DNA of 64,000 nucleotides from Plasmodiophora brassicae (GCA_039704465.1 JASFAU010000003.1:1736001-1800000), one strand, 5' to 3'; shown: positions 53,398-64,000, counted from the stretch's first letter. Numbers and translations are program-made. Notes: a model not told the origin generated them from the sequence alone.

Positions 53398-54006
53398 TTA
53401 ATTACGGTAGGACCCGCTGACGACGCACCGGACGAGCAGAACTCTTGTTATTAATTGCTTATGGTGTTCTGCCCCCAAGCCAGGCTATATGCATGGGTGA
53501 AGAAACCGGCCGACATTTACTAGACGCTTGATGACGGCGTTCCCATTACGTGCTGCGCTCTCTGCTTATAGAAATTAGTGTTCAAATTCTTAACACCGCC
53601 GACAGGGACGCGCAATCTGGGCGAGCGCCGGTGTACGACGCGTCGCGTTCCTACACACTTGGACCATACCCATGTCTTTAACACAGGCGCATTTCTAACA
53701 GTAGTAATGCCCATAATGATGCAGCTGATTGCAGAAACGCGACAATTGCGACGTTCGGAACCGACCGATCTCCTGGCAGCTTGTCGCGCGGCGTCTGCCC
53801 GTCCTGCAGACCAAGCGCGTCGAACGCTGCTGCCTTTATTGCAATCCCAGAGCCGGCGACTGCTTGACCAAGCGGCAGCAAGCACATTATCCCACAATAG
53901 TTTGCGCGCCTGGCTGGGGGATATATAACGTCGAACGGTGTGTGTATTGCTTTGGTAGGCGTTCTGCATAGATGCAGAGGCCGTCACTTCCGCCGTATAT
54001 CGCCAA

Positions 54007-54339
54007 TCAGGGCATGCAGGACGACGAGGACGGCGCGTCTCGATGCAGGGGCTTGAGCAGATCGACCATTCGTTCAGATGACAGAGCTGCTGCCATGTGA
54101 AGCGGCGTGAATTTGAATCCAGGATGGACTTGATCGACGTCGATTCCAGGTACATGCGTCAGCAACTCGACCAGCCACGTTTTGCCCGCCACTAACCGTG
54201 ATCTGCCCGACGGGCGCACTATCGAAAAGTGCGACTGTGCCCCCCCGACATGTGCGACTTTTGGGCCCTCGCCACGCCGCATGTTATGGCACGGCCGCGA
54301 CGGAGGTCGCGCAGCCGCGCAGTTTGAATAAACGTCCAC
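54007..54339 (-). CDS. Ankyrin-repeat fragment, possible last exon
   Basis: The stretch GKTWLVELLTHVPGIDVDQV followed by FTPLHMAAALSSERMVDLLK fits one and a half ankyrin repeats, then terminates at 54007. Upstream minus-strand sequence lacks a clear preceding repeat or start. It may be a gene remnant or the end of a gene whose other exons I could not find. Confidence 0.35.
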   Translation of the reverse strand: MDVYSNCAAARPPSRPCHNMRRGEGPKVAHVGGAQSHFSIVRPSGRSRLVAGKTWLVELLTHVPGIDVDQVHPGFKFTPLHMAAALSSERMVDLLKPLHRDAPSSSSCMP

Positions 54340-54398
54340 GGCAACCGACGGCTTCGGCAGTCCAAATACACGATAGATTTGATGTCTTAAAATGCCTA

Positions 54399-54959
54399 TT
54401 ACTCCCTAATTGTCACAGCGCACGTTCCCCTAATTGTCACAGCGCACGTTCCCCTAATTGTCACAGCGCACGTTCCCCTAATTGTCACAGCGCACGTTCC
54501 CCTAATTGTCACAGCGCACGTTCCCCTAATTGTCACAGCGCACGTTCCCCTAATTGTCACAGCGCACGTTCCCCTAATTGTCACAGCGCCAGTGTCTGTT
54601 GGGCAGTTACGGACTGCGCCAGTCGGGCAGTTCTGGGGCAGCTGCGGGGCGGCTGATCGGTTATATACCAATACAGCGTACATCAGAATGTTGACGTGGT
54701 GCGTGATGTCGTGATAAGTCCCCTGTGAATAGATCGCGTAGTGGACGTTATCAAGGAAGCCGTCGCCGGTCTTCTTAATAAGGGCCCGAACTTGCTGAGC
54801 AACCGATGCCTTGGTTGTGTCGTCGCTGGATAGCCGATCGAGGCGGTCAAGGGCGTCGTCGATATTGAAGGGTTTCGCAACGCAAACGCCAACGCTGACG
54901 ACGACCAGGACGGCGACTGATGGCAGGGCGCCCCAGCGGGTTCGACCACGGAAGAACAT
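54399..54959 (-). CDS. Secreted protein with C-terminal 8-residue tandem repeats
   Basis: 186 aa from MFFRGRTRWGALPSVAV; residues 1-31 form a signal peptide with hydrophobic core LPSVAVLVVVSVGVCVA. The middle is helical (DDALDRLDRLSSDDTTKASVAQQVRAL, DNVHYAIYSQGTYHDITHH). The C-terminus is eight copies of AVTIRGTC, the last truncated to AVTIRE before the stop. Each repeat carries one Cys, so seven regularly spaced cysteines could cross-link. Repeats are encoded by the 24-bp minisatellite, identical at DNA level. The opposite strand also reads open (NCHSARSP), so the coding strand is inferred from the signal peptide. No family recognised. Confidence 0.5.
   Translation of the reverse strand: MFFRGRTRWGALPSVAVLVVVSVGVCVAKPFNIDDALDRLDRLSSDDTTKASVAQQVRALIKKTGDGFLDNVHYAIYSQGTYHDITHHVNILMYAVLVYNRSAAPQLPQNCPTGAVRNCPTDTGAVTIRGTCAVTIRGTCAVTIRGTCAVTIRGTCAVTIRGTCAVTIRGTCAVTIRGTCAVTIRE
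54403..54595 (+). repeat. 24-bp minisatellite, 8 units
   Basis: Eight copies of CCCCTAATTGTCACAGCGCA plus CGTT without interruption and essentially identical. There are no unique spacers, so it is not CRISPR-like. Confidence 0.95.
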
Positions 54960-56679
54960 TGCCGGCTGGCACTGCTGGGCACGGGCGTAGACGAGGAGCA
55001 ACGGTGGTGCACGACGCGGAACGGATATCGCAATGGGAATGGCGCCGGCGCAGGCAAGGGCCTGCCTGCCAGCCAGGACGCCGCGCAGTGCGTACGGCAT
55101 GCCTGCGGCCAGAAAAGGGGGTGCAGTTCCTCTGCGACGTCGTTATCCCTGTCGGACGCGCTCAGGAATAGCTCCGCCTCAGCAATGTCGCGGCGCTGGC
55201 GCCGTTGTTTTTGTCGGCGACGCCGGCGCCACCGCCGACCGCCGGCGCCAACGCCCCGCGACGATACGCCGCTGGCCATGGCGAATGCCTGGATCGTCGA
55301 CGCAGGATGAGCTGTCGTCTCCGAGTGGGGCAACGCGGACCAGCGGCCACGGAGCGACGTCCGGGATTGCACTGGCGATGCGACATGGCCGGCGTCGAAG
55401 ATCGTGTCGACCGCAGTTGGAGCGCGACCGCCGACCGGTTGTCGTCTAGACGTGCACCTGCAGGCCGAGGTGACAATGGCGGCGCCGACGACGAAGAGGA
55501 CGAGTCCGCGGTGCCTGCCTCCGGCCTACAGGACAGGTTTGAAGACATCACGAATCCTGGCGAATTCCGAACAGCTGGTATCGGGCGATGATCAACAGCT
55601 TACGACGTCTATCGTTGATGATGCGGCGAGCTCATCTAACGTGACGTTGTCCGCAAAATGGCAAGTAGATCGTCACCAGGGAGAACCTCGCGACGTTCTC
55701 CAGGGTCGTACGTTGTCTTGCCCGCACTGCCCAGGGCATCCAAGGATCCCCCACCGCGACGCCCTGAGCCTTCGCTGGGCGACCGAGCATAAGGAACCCT
55801 GGAAATTATGAGCAGGGACCTCCCTTTTAATGAAGGCACAGAGTTGGGAAGGCTTCGTACGCGTATTAGAGCCCATGGACGTATCTCGCTGGGCAGGCCC
55901 CGTGCGGCCCGCTACTTGTGGTTGCTACGACGTGTCCTCACTTGAGGGTTCGTGTCTAACGCAGCTATCCTTTGCCTGGGTTCTCCGAACTTTATTCGCC
56001 CAAAGGCGCATTGGTGAAGAGCTCCGCTAAGTTGTCCCCCCGATCACCCCTGAGATCACCTGACGGTCGGACACATAACCATGGACGTGCCGATGTGAGT
56101 CATGTCACCCCCAGGTGTTGGGGCGTTGCTGACGAATGCGATAGCTCCTTCTTTGTCGAGGAAGAGGTCGGTAGGTTGGCGGAGAGAAGCAACCGTTTCC
56201 GCTTCGGATGATGATAGGAGAGCCGAGCATGCATTGCTTCTGCATCGTGAAGGATAGAGGGTATGCATTGGGGAACACAGTGTAGAGGCTGGTAGAATGA
56301 CGAGTGTCGATTGCTCCAGCTCAGTCGGAGTCAGAGTAGACGTAGAGAGTACAATCATGACGACCTGACTTGTCGCGCGACGTTAGGACGGTCCGTAATC
56401 TCGAGTGACATTGAGGTACCGTAGAACGTGTTTGACGACCACGAACATTGTTGATCGGAGATGCTGACGATGCGGATGACCTCACTGACAGCATAGTACA
56501 ACGGAACGTATTTCGGTTGAGATAGGATGACATTGGATGCGAGTCTGGGGTAGGAGACGTGGTTTCGAGGCCAATATATGATCCCAGGTCTTTCGCTGGT
56601 CCGCGATCGTGTACGTACGTACGGGTCATTGATCTTAACTGGGGTGCGGGCCACAGGCTCCTGCTGCGGTTCAGCAAAG
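54960..56679. other. Mostly intergenic, no supported gene
   Basis: GC-rich frames between 55000 and 55600 are open on both strands but have low-complexity Ser/Arg/Pro composition and no domain. The part from 56578 is in frame with the ferric reductase and might contain a longer N-terminus. Confidence 0.4.
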
Positions 56680-58368
56680 ATGCCGCCGGTCGAAGACGAC
56701 CGTGTGGAGCCTGAACCACCCGACAAGGGCCAGTGGGTCCCATACGAATCTGCAAAGATACCGTTCCTGTCTGGTGACAGCGCCCGGCGGGCGTTGAAGA
56801 CGCGCTGGACCGTGTTCCGGCCACTCCACCGGCCACTACTTTCAGGCAGGACCACGGTCGGGGAAGTGCTGGTCGTCGGCCTCTGCGTAACACTGTCGAC
56901 GCTGCTGTCCACACTGGACGTGGTCAACCACGATCTGAACGCATCCGGGACGCTGGCCGTCCTCGTGCTCGGGTTCGTCTATTTCCTGTCCGCTCGGGAC
57001 TCGCTTCTTGCCCTTCTAGCCGGCATCCCTTTCGAACGCGCCCTGATCTACCACAAGCTGTCCGCGCTAGTCTCAATCGTCATCGGGTTCGCGCACGGGT
57101 TGATTTTCTACTTCTGGGGCCGACGTCCTGACCGCCGCTTCCCCGACGAGACGCGCGCGCCCGGCGGCATTGGCCTCAGTGACACCGATGCGGTCACCGG
57201 GTGGCTTCTCGAGTTCGTCATGCTGTTTCTGCTAATAACAGCGCAAGCCCCTATTCGACGGTACCTGTTTGAACTGTTCTACCGCCTCCATGTTGTATTC
57301 ATGGTCGCGTGTGTCGCGCTGGCGTTCGTGCACCCAGGAACAGACGTCATCTTTGGTCTTCTGCTCTATGTCTTCGACGCCGGCATTCGGGTCATGCAAA
57401 GGACGACCTGCCGCAAGGATTGCTACGTCGAGCGTCTCCCGGGCCAGTTCATACGGCTGCGGTTCAGCAAAGGGAACCTCAAGTACCGCGCAGGGCAGTA
57501 CCTGTTCGTGATGATCCCGGAACTGTCGATCTGGGAATGGCACCCGTTTAGCATATCCAGCGCTCCGAGCGAGCAGCATGTCAGCATCCACGTTCGCGTT
57601 CTGGGCGATTGGACCAAATCCCTGGCGAACAAAGCCGAGTCGTGGACGAACCCGATTCGCACCTACGTCGAGGGCCCGTACGGCGACTGTTCTGTCGACA
57701 TCGACAGCGACGCCTACTCCTGCTTCCTGGTCGTCAGCGGGGGCATCGGTATCACGCCCATGCAATCCATCACGAACGAACTGCTGGCGCAACGTCAGCG
57801 TGGCCGACGAATTGACAAGGTGGGTCGTTCTCGCCCGTGTGCTCGCTGACGAGCTGATAGGGGCATGCTTCCATTAGATCTGGTTCGTCTGGTCGGTCCG
57901 TGATCGCGACATGATGGACGCTTTCTACCCGAAAGACCCCAGCTCGGTGGCCAGTCCGCGAGAGGACCCAGCGTTGCCTGCGGTGTTCAGCCCTGACAAT
58001 CTCTCCGAGCACTGCGACAGCAACAACCCCATCGGCGGCGACCCGCTCTACTCCGAGTTCTACGTCAGATATCGCGTGGTATGATATGGACTGGGAGGAT
58101 GCTGACCGTGGGCCCGTCCCTATAGATGACCAGGGTGCGCGACCCCAGCCAGTATTCACCTTCCCACCCATGCCTGCGATTCGGGCGCCCCGATTGGCAA
58201 CAGATCTTCACCCGCATGCGCCAGCTGGCCGCGGACGCCGGCGTCAAGCGCGTCGCCGTCCTCGTCTGCGGCCCGGAGGGCCTCGTCACCGACGTCGCCG
58301 CTAACAGCGCCTCCCACTCGGACGCCGCCGTCACGTTCGACTTCCACGCCGAGACATTCCTATTCTAA
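56680..58368 (+). CDS. Ferric reductase/NADPH oxidase family transmembrane oxidoreductase
   Basis: Moves electrons from NADPH through FAD and two hemes across a membrane, to Fe3+ (FRE/FRO) or oxygen (NOX). Exons 56680-57819, 57878-58063 and 58126-58368 encode 522 aa. TM helices include GEVLVVGLCVTLSTLLSTL and TLAVLVLGFVYFLS. Two heme pairs are visible as His-x13-His: HKLSALVSIVIGFAH and HVVFMVACVALAFVH. The FAD site is HPFSISSAP, the NADPH site GGIGITPMQS, with CGPEGLVTDV near the end and the C-terminus FHAETFLF. No EF hands precede the core, and the short form with ETFLF favours a FRO-type ferric reductase over a NOX. The start at 56680 (MPPVEDDRVE) is chosen as the Met nearest the core; the frame continues upstream to 56578. 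Confidence 0.85.
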
Positions 58369-58401
58369 ACTGTCACACGCCGCAATGTCATTGGCCGCCG
58401 G

Positions 58402-60164
58402 ATGGCATGGAGTTGCTACAGGAGCAGCGGCAAGCAACCGCTCGACGTAACGCAGTCCGTGGCGTGGCGTTGCAGCTTCTATACAGTGGCCGCGACTGTC
58501 GATGACCCCGATGCGACCATGACGCGTTATCGCGACCTGACGGCGCATATGCTGCTCGCTGTGGCCGGGGATCGCGGCCATCTCGTGGCGTTCTCGTGCC
58601 GCTCGTCGGATGCGGACACGGATGAGTTGCCGGGGAATGCGCGCCCGCAGACCGTCGCGCGGCTGTGCTGCCCCAAGGTGCACCTGTGCAACCGCCTCCT
58701 GGAGTTCGACATCGACAACGTCAAGTTCGTTTCGTGGCCGGTCACGGTCGACAACAACGACCATATGACAACGTTCAACGTCGTGGCCGCGCTGCCGAAA
58801 GGCGCGTACAGCGTTCGCGCGCAGCATATCGCACGCGCCACGGTCACTCAGCTGGCGGCCGCTCTCATCCACGAGGAACGCAGAAAGTCAGACCCAACGC
58901 TGCGCCACGACAATGTCTAGCGAGCCTGACGCCGGTTTGGTTGCAGGAATTACGTCAGCAATCAAGTACCGACTGTAATCACGCGGGTACGAAGGTGCAG
59001 TAGGAGTAACGGTGTGCAACAGGTTCACCTGCTGCTGAAGACTCGCGATGGCGACGGTGACAGGAAGGCCCAGCTTCGCATTTCGACCTTGGCTCGCATT
59101 CTTGTCCGTTCCCTCGTCGGTGATGGCGATGGTCAACTGCCATGCTGACCCGGCGTGTGTCTAGACGGATGTCTGCCAGGCGCTGGCCAATGGGGAGTTT
59201 CGTAGCGTTCGCGTGAACGACTGGATCCATGTCAGCGTGTCGGACCCTCCGGCGGCTGTGGATGGTGCCGCCGTACGACCGTACCAGACGGTGCTGCTGC
59301 TCGACGATGCCGAATCGATCCAGGCGCAGCTGCCCGATGACGCGTCGCTCTCGTTACGGCACCTGATTCGGGTGGCGAACCCGATGAAGAGCTTCCGGGA
59401 CATTTCGGTGGACCTGGGCATGCCCATCACGCATATCGTTCGCCTGGCGGCACACCTGGTCCACTGGGGCAAGGCACGCATCCTCAACACGCTGACGAAG
59501 CACACGATCCTGACCATCAATTCCGGCGCCGTCGTCGATCGCGCCGCCTGCGATTCGTTTGGTGATGCGTTCCCGTCACGAAGCCTGCCCGACCAGCTGT
59601 CCCGGTTCGCGGTCCCGAAGCGACTCGAGGAGCACCTGCGAATCCTCGGTATGGCGACCCGTAACGACACCGAGGGTCGCGTCATTATGAGCTAACCGTG
59701 GCGCCCACAGGGCAAGCGGCGCAGCACCAGTTGATTACGGTCATCATCTACCTGTTGCGGCGATCGTTGCTCGTGCTGCTGCACACGTTTGTGCAGCTGA
59801 TCCCCGACCAGGCAGGGCAGGCGAGCTATCCGACGACGCCGGTGTCCCTATATCCATCATCGTTGGACTCCACCGGCAGCGGCAGGTTTGTACCTACGTC
59901 GCCGCTCATGGACGTCCACACGCCATCGCACCCGAAATCGTCCAAGCTCAAGAAGCTGTTCAACAAGTACGTTGGCTGTCCGTACATCTGATGGTGATAT
60001 GGGCGGATGAATGATTTGCACGGGTCAGGCTAGTGCCATTCTTTGACGGGCGACACAGTATTGAGGAGATCATGTGGAGAGAGAACCTGTCGCGCCAGGA
60101 GATCGCCCATGTCATTACGGAGTACAGCGACAGGCTGTGCACCTGCTTTCACGAAGGCGAGTAG
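58402..60164 (+). CDS. NPRL3: GATOR1/SEACIT subunit NPRL3 (nitrogen permease regulator 3-like)
   Basis: NPRL3 is part of the GTPase-activating complex that switches off TORC1 when amino acids are scarce. First exon 58402 to about 58890: FDIDNVKFVSWPVTVDN, MTTFNVVAALPKG, AAALIHEERRK, matching IDNVRFVGHP, FNVVFAL and HEERR of human NPRL3. Later exons: 59165-59675 (ALANGEFRSVRVNDWIHVSV, RPYQTVLLLDD, LIRVANPMKSFRDISVDLGM, LAAHLVHWGKARI), 59711-59966 (HQLITVIIYLLRRSLLVLLHTFVQLI) and 60029-60164 (LVPFFDGRHSIEEIMWRENLSRQEIAHVI), the last matching the conserved HIEEIMYRENL winged-helix region. The intron at 59676-59710 is only 35 nt. The segment between about 58890 and 59164 is unresolved. The canonical N-terminal longin start was not seen, so the true start may be elsewhere. 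Confidence 0.82.
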
Positions 60165-60606
60165 TTGTTATTTCGTGCCTGCACGAAACTCGACGGAACC
60201 ATCTGTTAATAACAAAATAGGGGTGGCTGTGCCTGCTATTCGCTCGCCCACCATCAGTCATTACACCGGTTTGATACGGGTTAACACTTATGAGTCCTTG
60301 CCGCAAAGGAAGGTCGTTCATGTTCCCTGCTTGGCGCGACGCATGCCAAATGCTTATCGTGCTGTTGTGCGTCGCAGAGGAAGGCAAGCGCCGAGTAACA
60401 CAGTCACCTGTCAGGCCCGCTGTTGTTACGCCAGTCGTCCGTGTGGATCGATTGTGGTACGCTGTGCCGCTGGTAGTGTTTGGCGCGTCCGTCCTCACGC
60501 CCCGCGCTCATGGAGATGGCGCCGGCCGCGGTCAACCCGCCTGCGGCGACGTTCTTGACCCAGGAGTACGCTGCGAACCCCAGATAAGCCTGTGCTCGCA
60601 GGCGCC

Positions 60607-61964
60607 TAACAGGATGCGTGCACAGCCCGAAAGAGATCGGCGTCCTTCTGAAGCACGAGGTCGAATACAAGGAGTCCTCCACGTCGTCGCTCTTGCACAA
60701 GAAACTTCAGGAAGTCAAAGAGGTCCGCTGAGGCAGGGCAATTCATTGCCCATGGAGTGCGCCTGATCAGACGTCGTCGCCAGATCGATGACGAGCTGTC
60801 GATGATGAAGCAGAGCTGCGCCGAGAGGCTGAGGGCTGTCAAGGAGGGCGAGAAACGATTCCTGAAGAAGGTGCATTGCACAGGCGTCGTCGATTGGGAA
60901 TATCACCAGGGCGCTGATGACGGCTTGGAATTCGGCAGCAAGCAGAGGTGAAGAAGAGCATCGAAGCGTTCGAGAAGTACATTCTGGATACGGACAGCAA
61001 GCGCCTGCGAGCGACGCGAAAGGCGGCCGAGCAGCGCAAGATTCGCGAGAGCAAGGAGACGCAGCTCGAGAAGCTCAAGGAGACGTTCGCCGACGTCAGG
61101 AAGTCCTGCAATTCGCTATCGCAGCAACTGCGGCACCTGAAGCGGTACGAGGACTACCTTGCCGAGGTGGTTCGAGGCGAACCGCAATGGCACAATATCG
61201 ACGAGGTCACATTGTCCCTCCTGTTCCGGGCCGGGCTGTCGGGCACGTCTGTCTGACCGCCACCCAGGTGTTGAACCGGTACCGTGTTCTGGTGACCGCC
61301 AACCAGGACCTGACGGCCTCGGCGGCACAAGGCTATGCAATGCTGGAAGAGTCGCAGATGCGCCTGCAGAAGCTGCTGAAGGATTCCACCAATGTAATTC
61401 GCTGGCGCCGCGTGAGGCCGTCGTCGCAGGCTGACATGCGTCCGCAGGAGATCCTCGTGATGAATAGCGAGGTCGCCCAGTACATGACGAAACTCGAGGA
61501 GGCCAGCAACCGTACGCAGCAGATCGAGGCCGAGGCCGTCAAGCTCGACCTGACAAACATTGGGATCGTTCGTCGTCGCGTCCAGTCGCAACGTTCGCTG
61601 CCGGGATGCTGACGAGCGAACCATGCAGGCTTCGCGCATGTCGCAGATCCAAATGTCAACGCAGAACCTGTACGACCGCGTTCTGCAGTCGTACGATCAG
61701 CGCCGGCCGAAGCCGATCGTCCCCGACCCGAGCATAACGGACAGAGAGCGACAGGACATCGACTACCTGTCGCGCCTGCTCAACGAGATCGGCGACCGCC
61801 TCCTGGAAATCACCAGCATCGTCGAAGAGTGCCCTGCCGACATCCTGGCGTCGACCAAGCCCCAGCGGGCGCAACCGCCGTCAGCCGCCGCCGCCGCCGC
61901 CCCACAACCTCGTAACGACGAACGTCCCGCCCCGTCCGCTGCCAAACCAGATGACGCAGACTAG
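60607..61964 (+). CDS. CFAP73/CCDC42-like axonemal coiled-coil protein
   Basis: CFAP73 belongs to the modifier-of-inner-arm (MIA) complex of motile cilia. Coding pieces: about 60615-60722 (VLLKHEVEYKESS...LHKKLQEVKE), about 60758-60870 (RRRQIDDELSMMKQSCAERL, EKRFLKK), 60948-61166 (KKSIEAFEKYILDTDSKRLRA, AAEQRKIRESKETQLEKLK, LKRYEDYLAE), 61268-61393 (VLNRYRVLVTANQDL, MLEESQMRLQKLLK), 61430 to about 61520 (EILVMNSEVAQYMTKLEEAS), and a last exon to 61964 (QIQMSTQNLYDRVLQSY). Human CFAP73 has the same sequence of blocks: KFEKFLKENEAKRARA, YQRYLEGVLE, FETLLATNADL, SNEILQYNNQLAGL and IKMATLNLFQLVKEHL. One intron is 36 nt (61394-61429). The C-terminus is Ala/Pro-rich and acidic. The start is not resolved. 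Confidence 0.7.
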
Positions 61965-62875
61965 TACCATCAATGAAGCATAACGTAGCGAATATGTTCG
62001 CGCGCGAGACGCTACAGGCACCGCCGCAACCGGCTTCACGTGGCAGACGACGACACCACCCGCCGACTGCAGGCTGCCGCGGCCATGGGCGTTGCGAGTG
62101 TCGCGCGTCCAACGCCCACAGCCACGCCAGCATGGAGGGGCGCGTACGCGTCGTCGTCGTCGCCCGGCCTGGATGGGGGACGGAGACGGTTGGGCCCGCC
62201 GCCCCTCTGTGACGGGGTGCGCGCGCACGTTACTGACCATGCCGAGCAGCGGCGGCGGTCCATGATCTGACGCGGACGCTCAGCTGGCAGTGTGCGTCGA
62301 CTCCGCGGCGACTTGGCGACGCGGTCGCCACTCACACGCGCCCACACGCACGCACACACACGCACCCACACACGCAGCCACCACGTCCGTCGCGCGGCGC
62401 CAATCCGCCGCCGCACATTTCGGCCGTCGCTGCCTGTCCGGTGCGCCATCAGCGCCATTCGCGAAACGGGACGCGTGACCTCGGGACACACGTCCGGCGG
62501 CCGGTGACACATCCAAGGGCGGCGTGCATCCATTGCCAGGTACGTCCCGGGTGTCCCTCGGGGTTCTGAACGTCGCGTGGACCACCCCGCCAGCGCCCGT
62601 GCCGTCTGGTCCGGCACGGCACCCGGGTCGGGCACCTGCCATCAGCGGTGGCAGCAACGCCACCTGGCCGCGTAACGCGTACAGACACTCGACGCCCACT
62701 CCGGGTCGGGTCTGGAAAGTGCGTTGGCGCGCCACGTGCGTGTGCCGCCGCGGACTGCGTCACGGCGTTTCTGGCGGGGATTGATCCCCAGACGTTCAGA
62801 CCGATAAGACACGGGCCATTGACGGACGCCCGCGTTCTCTCAGGTTGCGATCTCCAGCACACGACAGGCAACGCC
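61965..62875. other. GC-rich intergenic region with a CA/GC-rich simple repeat
   Basis: No gene supported. 62330-62385 is rich in CACACG/CACGCA repeats. The last 300 bp precede the ABCF start and may contain an untranslated exon: an AG at 62842-62843 (TTCTCTCAG context) follows a pyrimidine stretch. Confidence 0.5.
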
Positions 62876-64000
62876 ATGGCGGAGCACACGACGTACAGCG
62901 CGAAGACTTTTCACAGGAAGTTCGAGGAGTCGTATGGGTTCCTGAAGGCGGAGGACTTCCCGCCGATCAACTGGGCCGACAAGGAGCAGATCGAGATGCT
63001 GTTCCCGGCGTACAGGCGTGAACAGCTGGCGGCCGCCAAGGCGCGCATCAAGCTCAACAAGAACGTTGACGTTGTGTTCAACCTGCGCACGCCCGACAAC
63101 AGCGAAGACCTGTTCGTGAACGCCCGCTTGGTCATCGAGGCCCACAAACGATGCGCCCTGTTCGGCATCAACGGCAGTGGAAAGACGACGCTGTTCAACG
63201 CGATTTCAGCGGGCGAGATCCGCGAATTCCCCAAGTACCTGCACGTGCATCACATGAAGGAGCTAGAGCACAACCCGGCCGCCGACGCCGTCAGCGTGTT
63301 CGACACGGTCCTGTGCTCGCACCCGTTCCGTCGTGTCCTGCTTGCCATGATCCCGCACGTCAAGTCGCTGATCGAGGCCGAGAACGGTGTCAAGTCGGAG
63401 CGCCTCGACAACCTGAAGGAGAACCTGGCGTACCTGGAGAAGCAGTTCCAGACGGTCGACGGCGGCAACGGCGAGGAGCGCGTCAAGTCCATGCTTCGCG
63501 TCCTCGGGTTCGACGATGTAGGTGAGCGAGCGACTCTGTCGTCGCTGTCCGGTGGTCTTCGTATGCGTGTCGCCCTGGCGTCCGCGTTCTTCATCGACCC
63601 CGACATTCTGTAAGTGCATGTCTATGTGCTTGGCCTGGTTGCGGCTCTAAATGGGTTGCCTGCGAACAGGTTGCTGGATGAGCCGACGAACCACCTGGAT
63701 ATGCCGTCCGTGCTGTGGCTGGAAAACAAGCTTCGTGGCTACAAGGGTTCGTACCTGGTCGTGACGCACGATCGTACCCTGCTTGAGAACGTCGTCACGT
63801 CCGTGGCGCTGATCCAGGACAACGTCCTCGAGTATTTCAGCTGCGGCTTCAAGGACTTTGAGAAGCAGAAGGAGAAGCTGGACGAGGCGCGCAAGATCAA
63901 GATCGACAAGTTCCTGTCCATGAACCGCAACCTGCCGCCGGATGACCCTATGTACCGCACCAAGATGCAGTACAAGGCCTGGCAGCAGCGTCGTACGGAA
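62876..64000 (+). CDS. ABCF-family ATPase, 3' end outside window
   Basis: Soluble twin-ATPase proteins of the GCN20/ABCF/EF-3 group that act on ribosomes. Exons 62876-63609 and 63670 to beyond 64000 are joined by a 60-nt intron within the Walker B strand. The start is MAEHTTYSAKTFHRKF. First nucleotide-binding domain: FNLRTPDNSEDLFVNARLVI, Walker A GINGSGKTT, signature LSGGLRMRVALA, Walker B FIDPDILLLDEPTNHLD, H-loop VVTHDRTLL. The linker (FEKQKEKLDEARKIKIDKFL...AWQQRRTE) is the start of the ABC_tran_Xtn arm that separates the two ATPase domains. No membrane segments, as expected. The second ATPase domain is outside the window. Confidence 0.9.

Noticed and set aside
54224..54275. Possible second fragment of the TTAA MITE (CTGTGCCCCCCC and AAAAGTGCG words in common)
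   Set aside because: Only two short GC-rich words match, in different order and spacing, and there is no TTAA or inverted end.
54408..54592. CRISPR-like array
   Set aside because: Units are contiguous 24-bp copies without variable spacers, in a eukaryotic genome; this is a coding or intergenic minisatellite.
54198..54656. Plus-strand protein with NCHSARSP repeats
   Set aside because: The same repeat reads open on both strands; only the minus strand offers a signal peptide and non-repetitive coding sequence. Kept as a caveat in the feature entry.

Overview
The window is nuclear DNA of a unicellular eukaryote. It is GC-rich and compact. Genes lie on both strands, and most are interrupted by short GT-AG introns, typically 47-71 nt and down to 35-36 nt in two genes; some introns show a CTAAC-like branch site (for example near 618 and 6388). 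Conserved families include beta-adaptin, elongin C, ribonucleotide reductase, NPRL3 and an ABCF ATPase. Two genes resemble axonemal coiled-coil proteins (DRC2-like, CFAP73/CCDC42-like), so the organism probably builds a motile flagellum. A hybrid histidine kinase, an expansin, a fused P450-reductase, a RAP-domain protein and a chromodomain Ty3/gypsy element exclude animals and land plants and fit a zoosporic or heterotrophic protist. I cannot place it more exactly.

Layout. 1-9.2 kb: beta-adaptin (5' end outside the window), THUMP-domain TAN1-like protein, a tRNA gene, expansin, DRC2-like protein, elongin C, a 22-bp minisatellite and an unassigned multi-exon gene. 9.3-14 kb: two paralogous secreted proteins that share modules I do not recognise. 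14.1-22.3 kb: pirin and three tandem SLC19-like carriers. 23.4-31.4 kb: a methyltransferase, small membrane proteins, aminoacylase-1, a RAP-domain protein and the class I ribonucleotide reductase large subunit. 32-38.2 kb: a tRNA-Arg gene, two paralogous Golgi-type glycosyltransferase-like proteins, and a 1180-aa membrane-anchored protein with a tyrosinase-like domain that appears to have lost its copper ligands. 38.4-44.3 kb: a CYP102/CYP505-type P450-reductase fusion, then a PAS hybrid histidine kinase. 45.2-54.6 kb: a vWA protein, a 5337-bp Ty3/gypsy retrotransposon with identical LTRs and a perfect target-site duplication, a 313-bp piggyBac-like MITE, and a secreted protein with 8-residue repeats. 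56.7-64 kb: ferric reductase, NPRL3, CFAP73-like protein and an ABCF ATPase that runs off the end.

The genes do not form an operon; most are unrelated housekeeping or surface functions. Local structure comes from tandem duplication (SLC19 x3, glycosyltransferase x2, secreted family x2) and from short divergent intergenic regions (13956-14120, 38172-38374) that may be shared promoters. The best candidates for something undescribed are the secreted module A/B family at 9.3-14 kb and the degenerate tyrosinase-like protein at 34.6-38.2 kb. Exon boundaries were set by reading splice sites against family alignments recalled from memory; no search was run.
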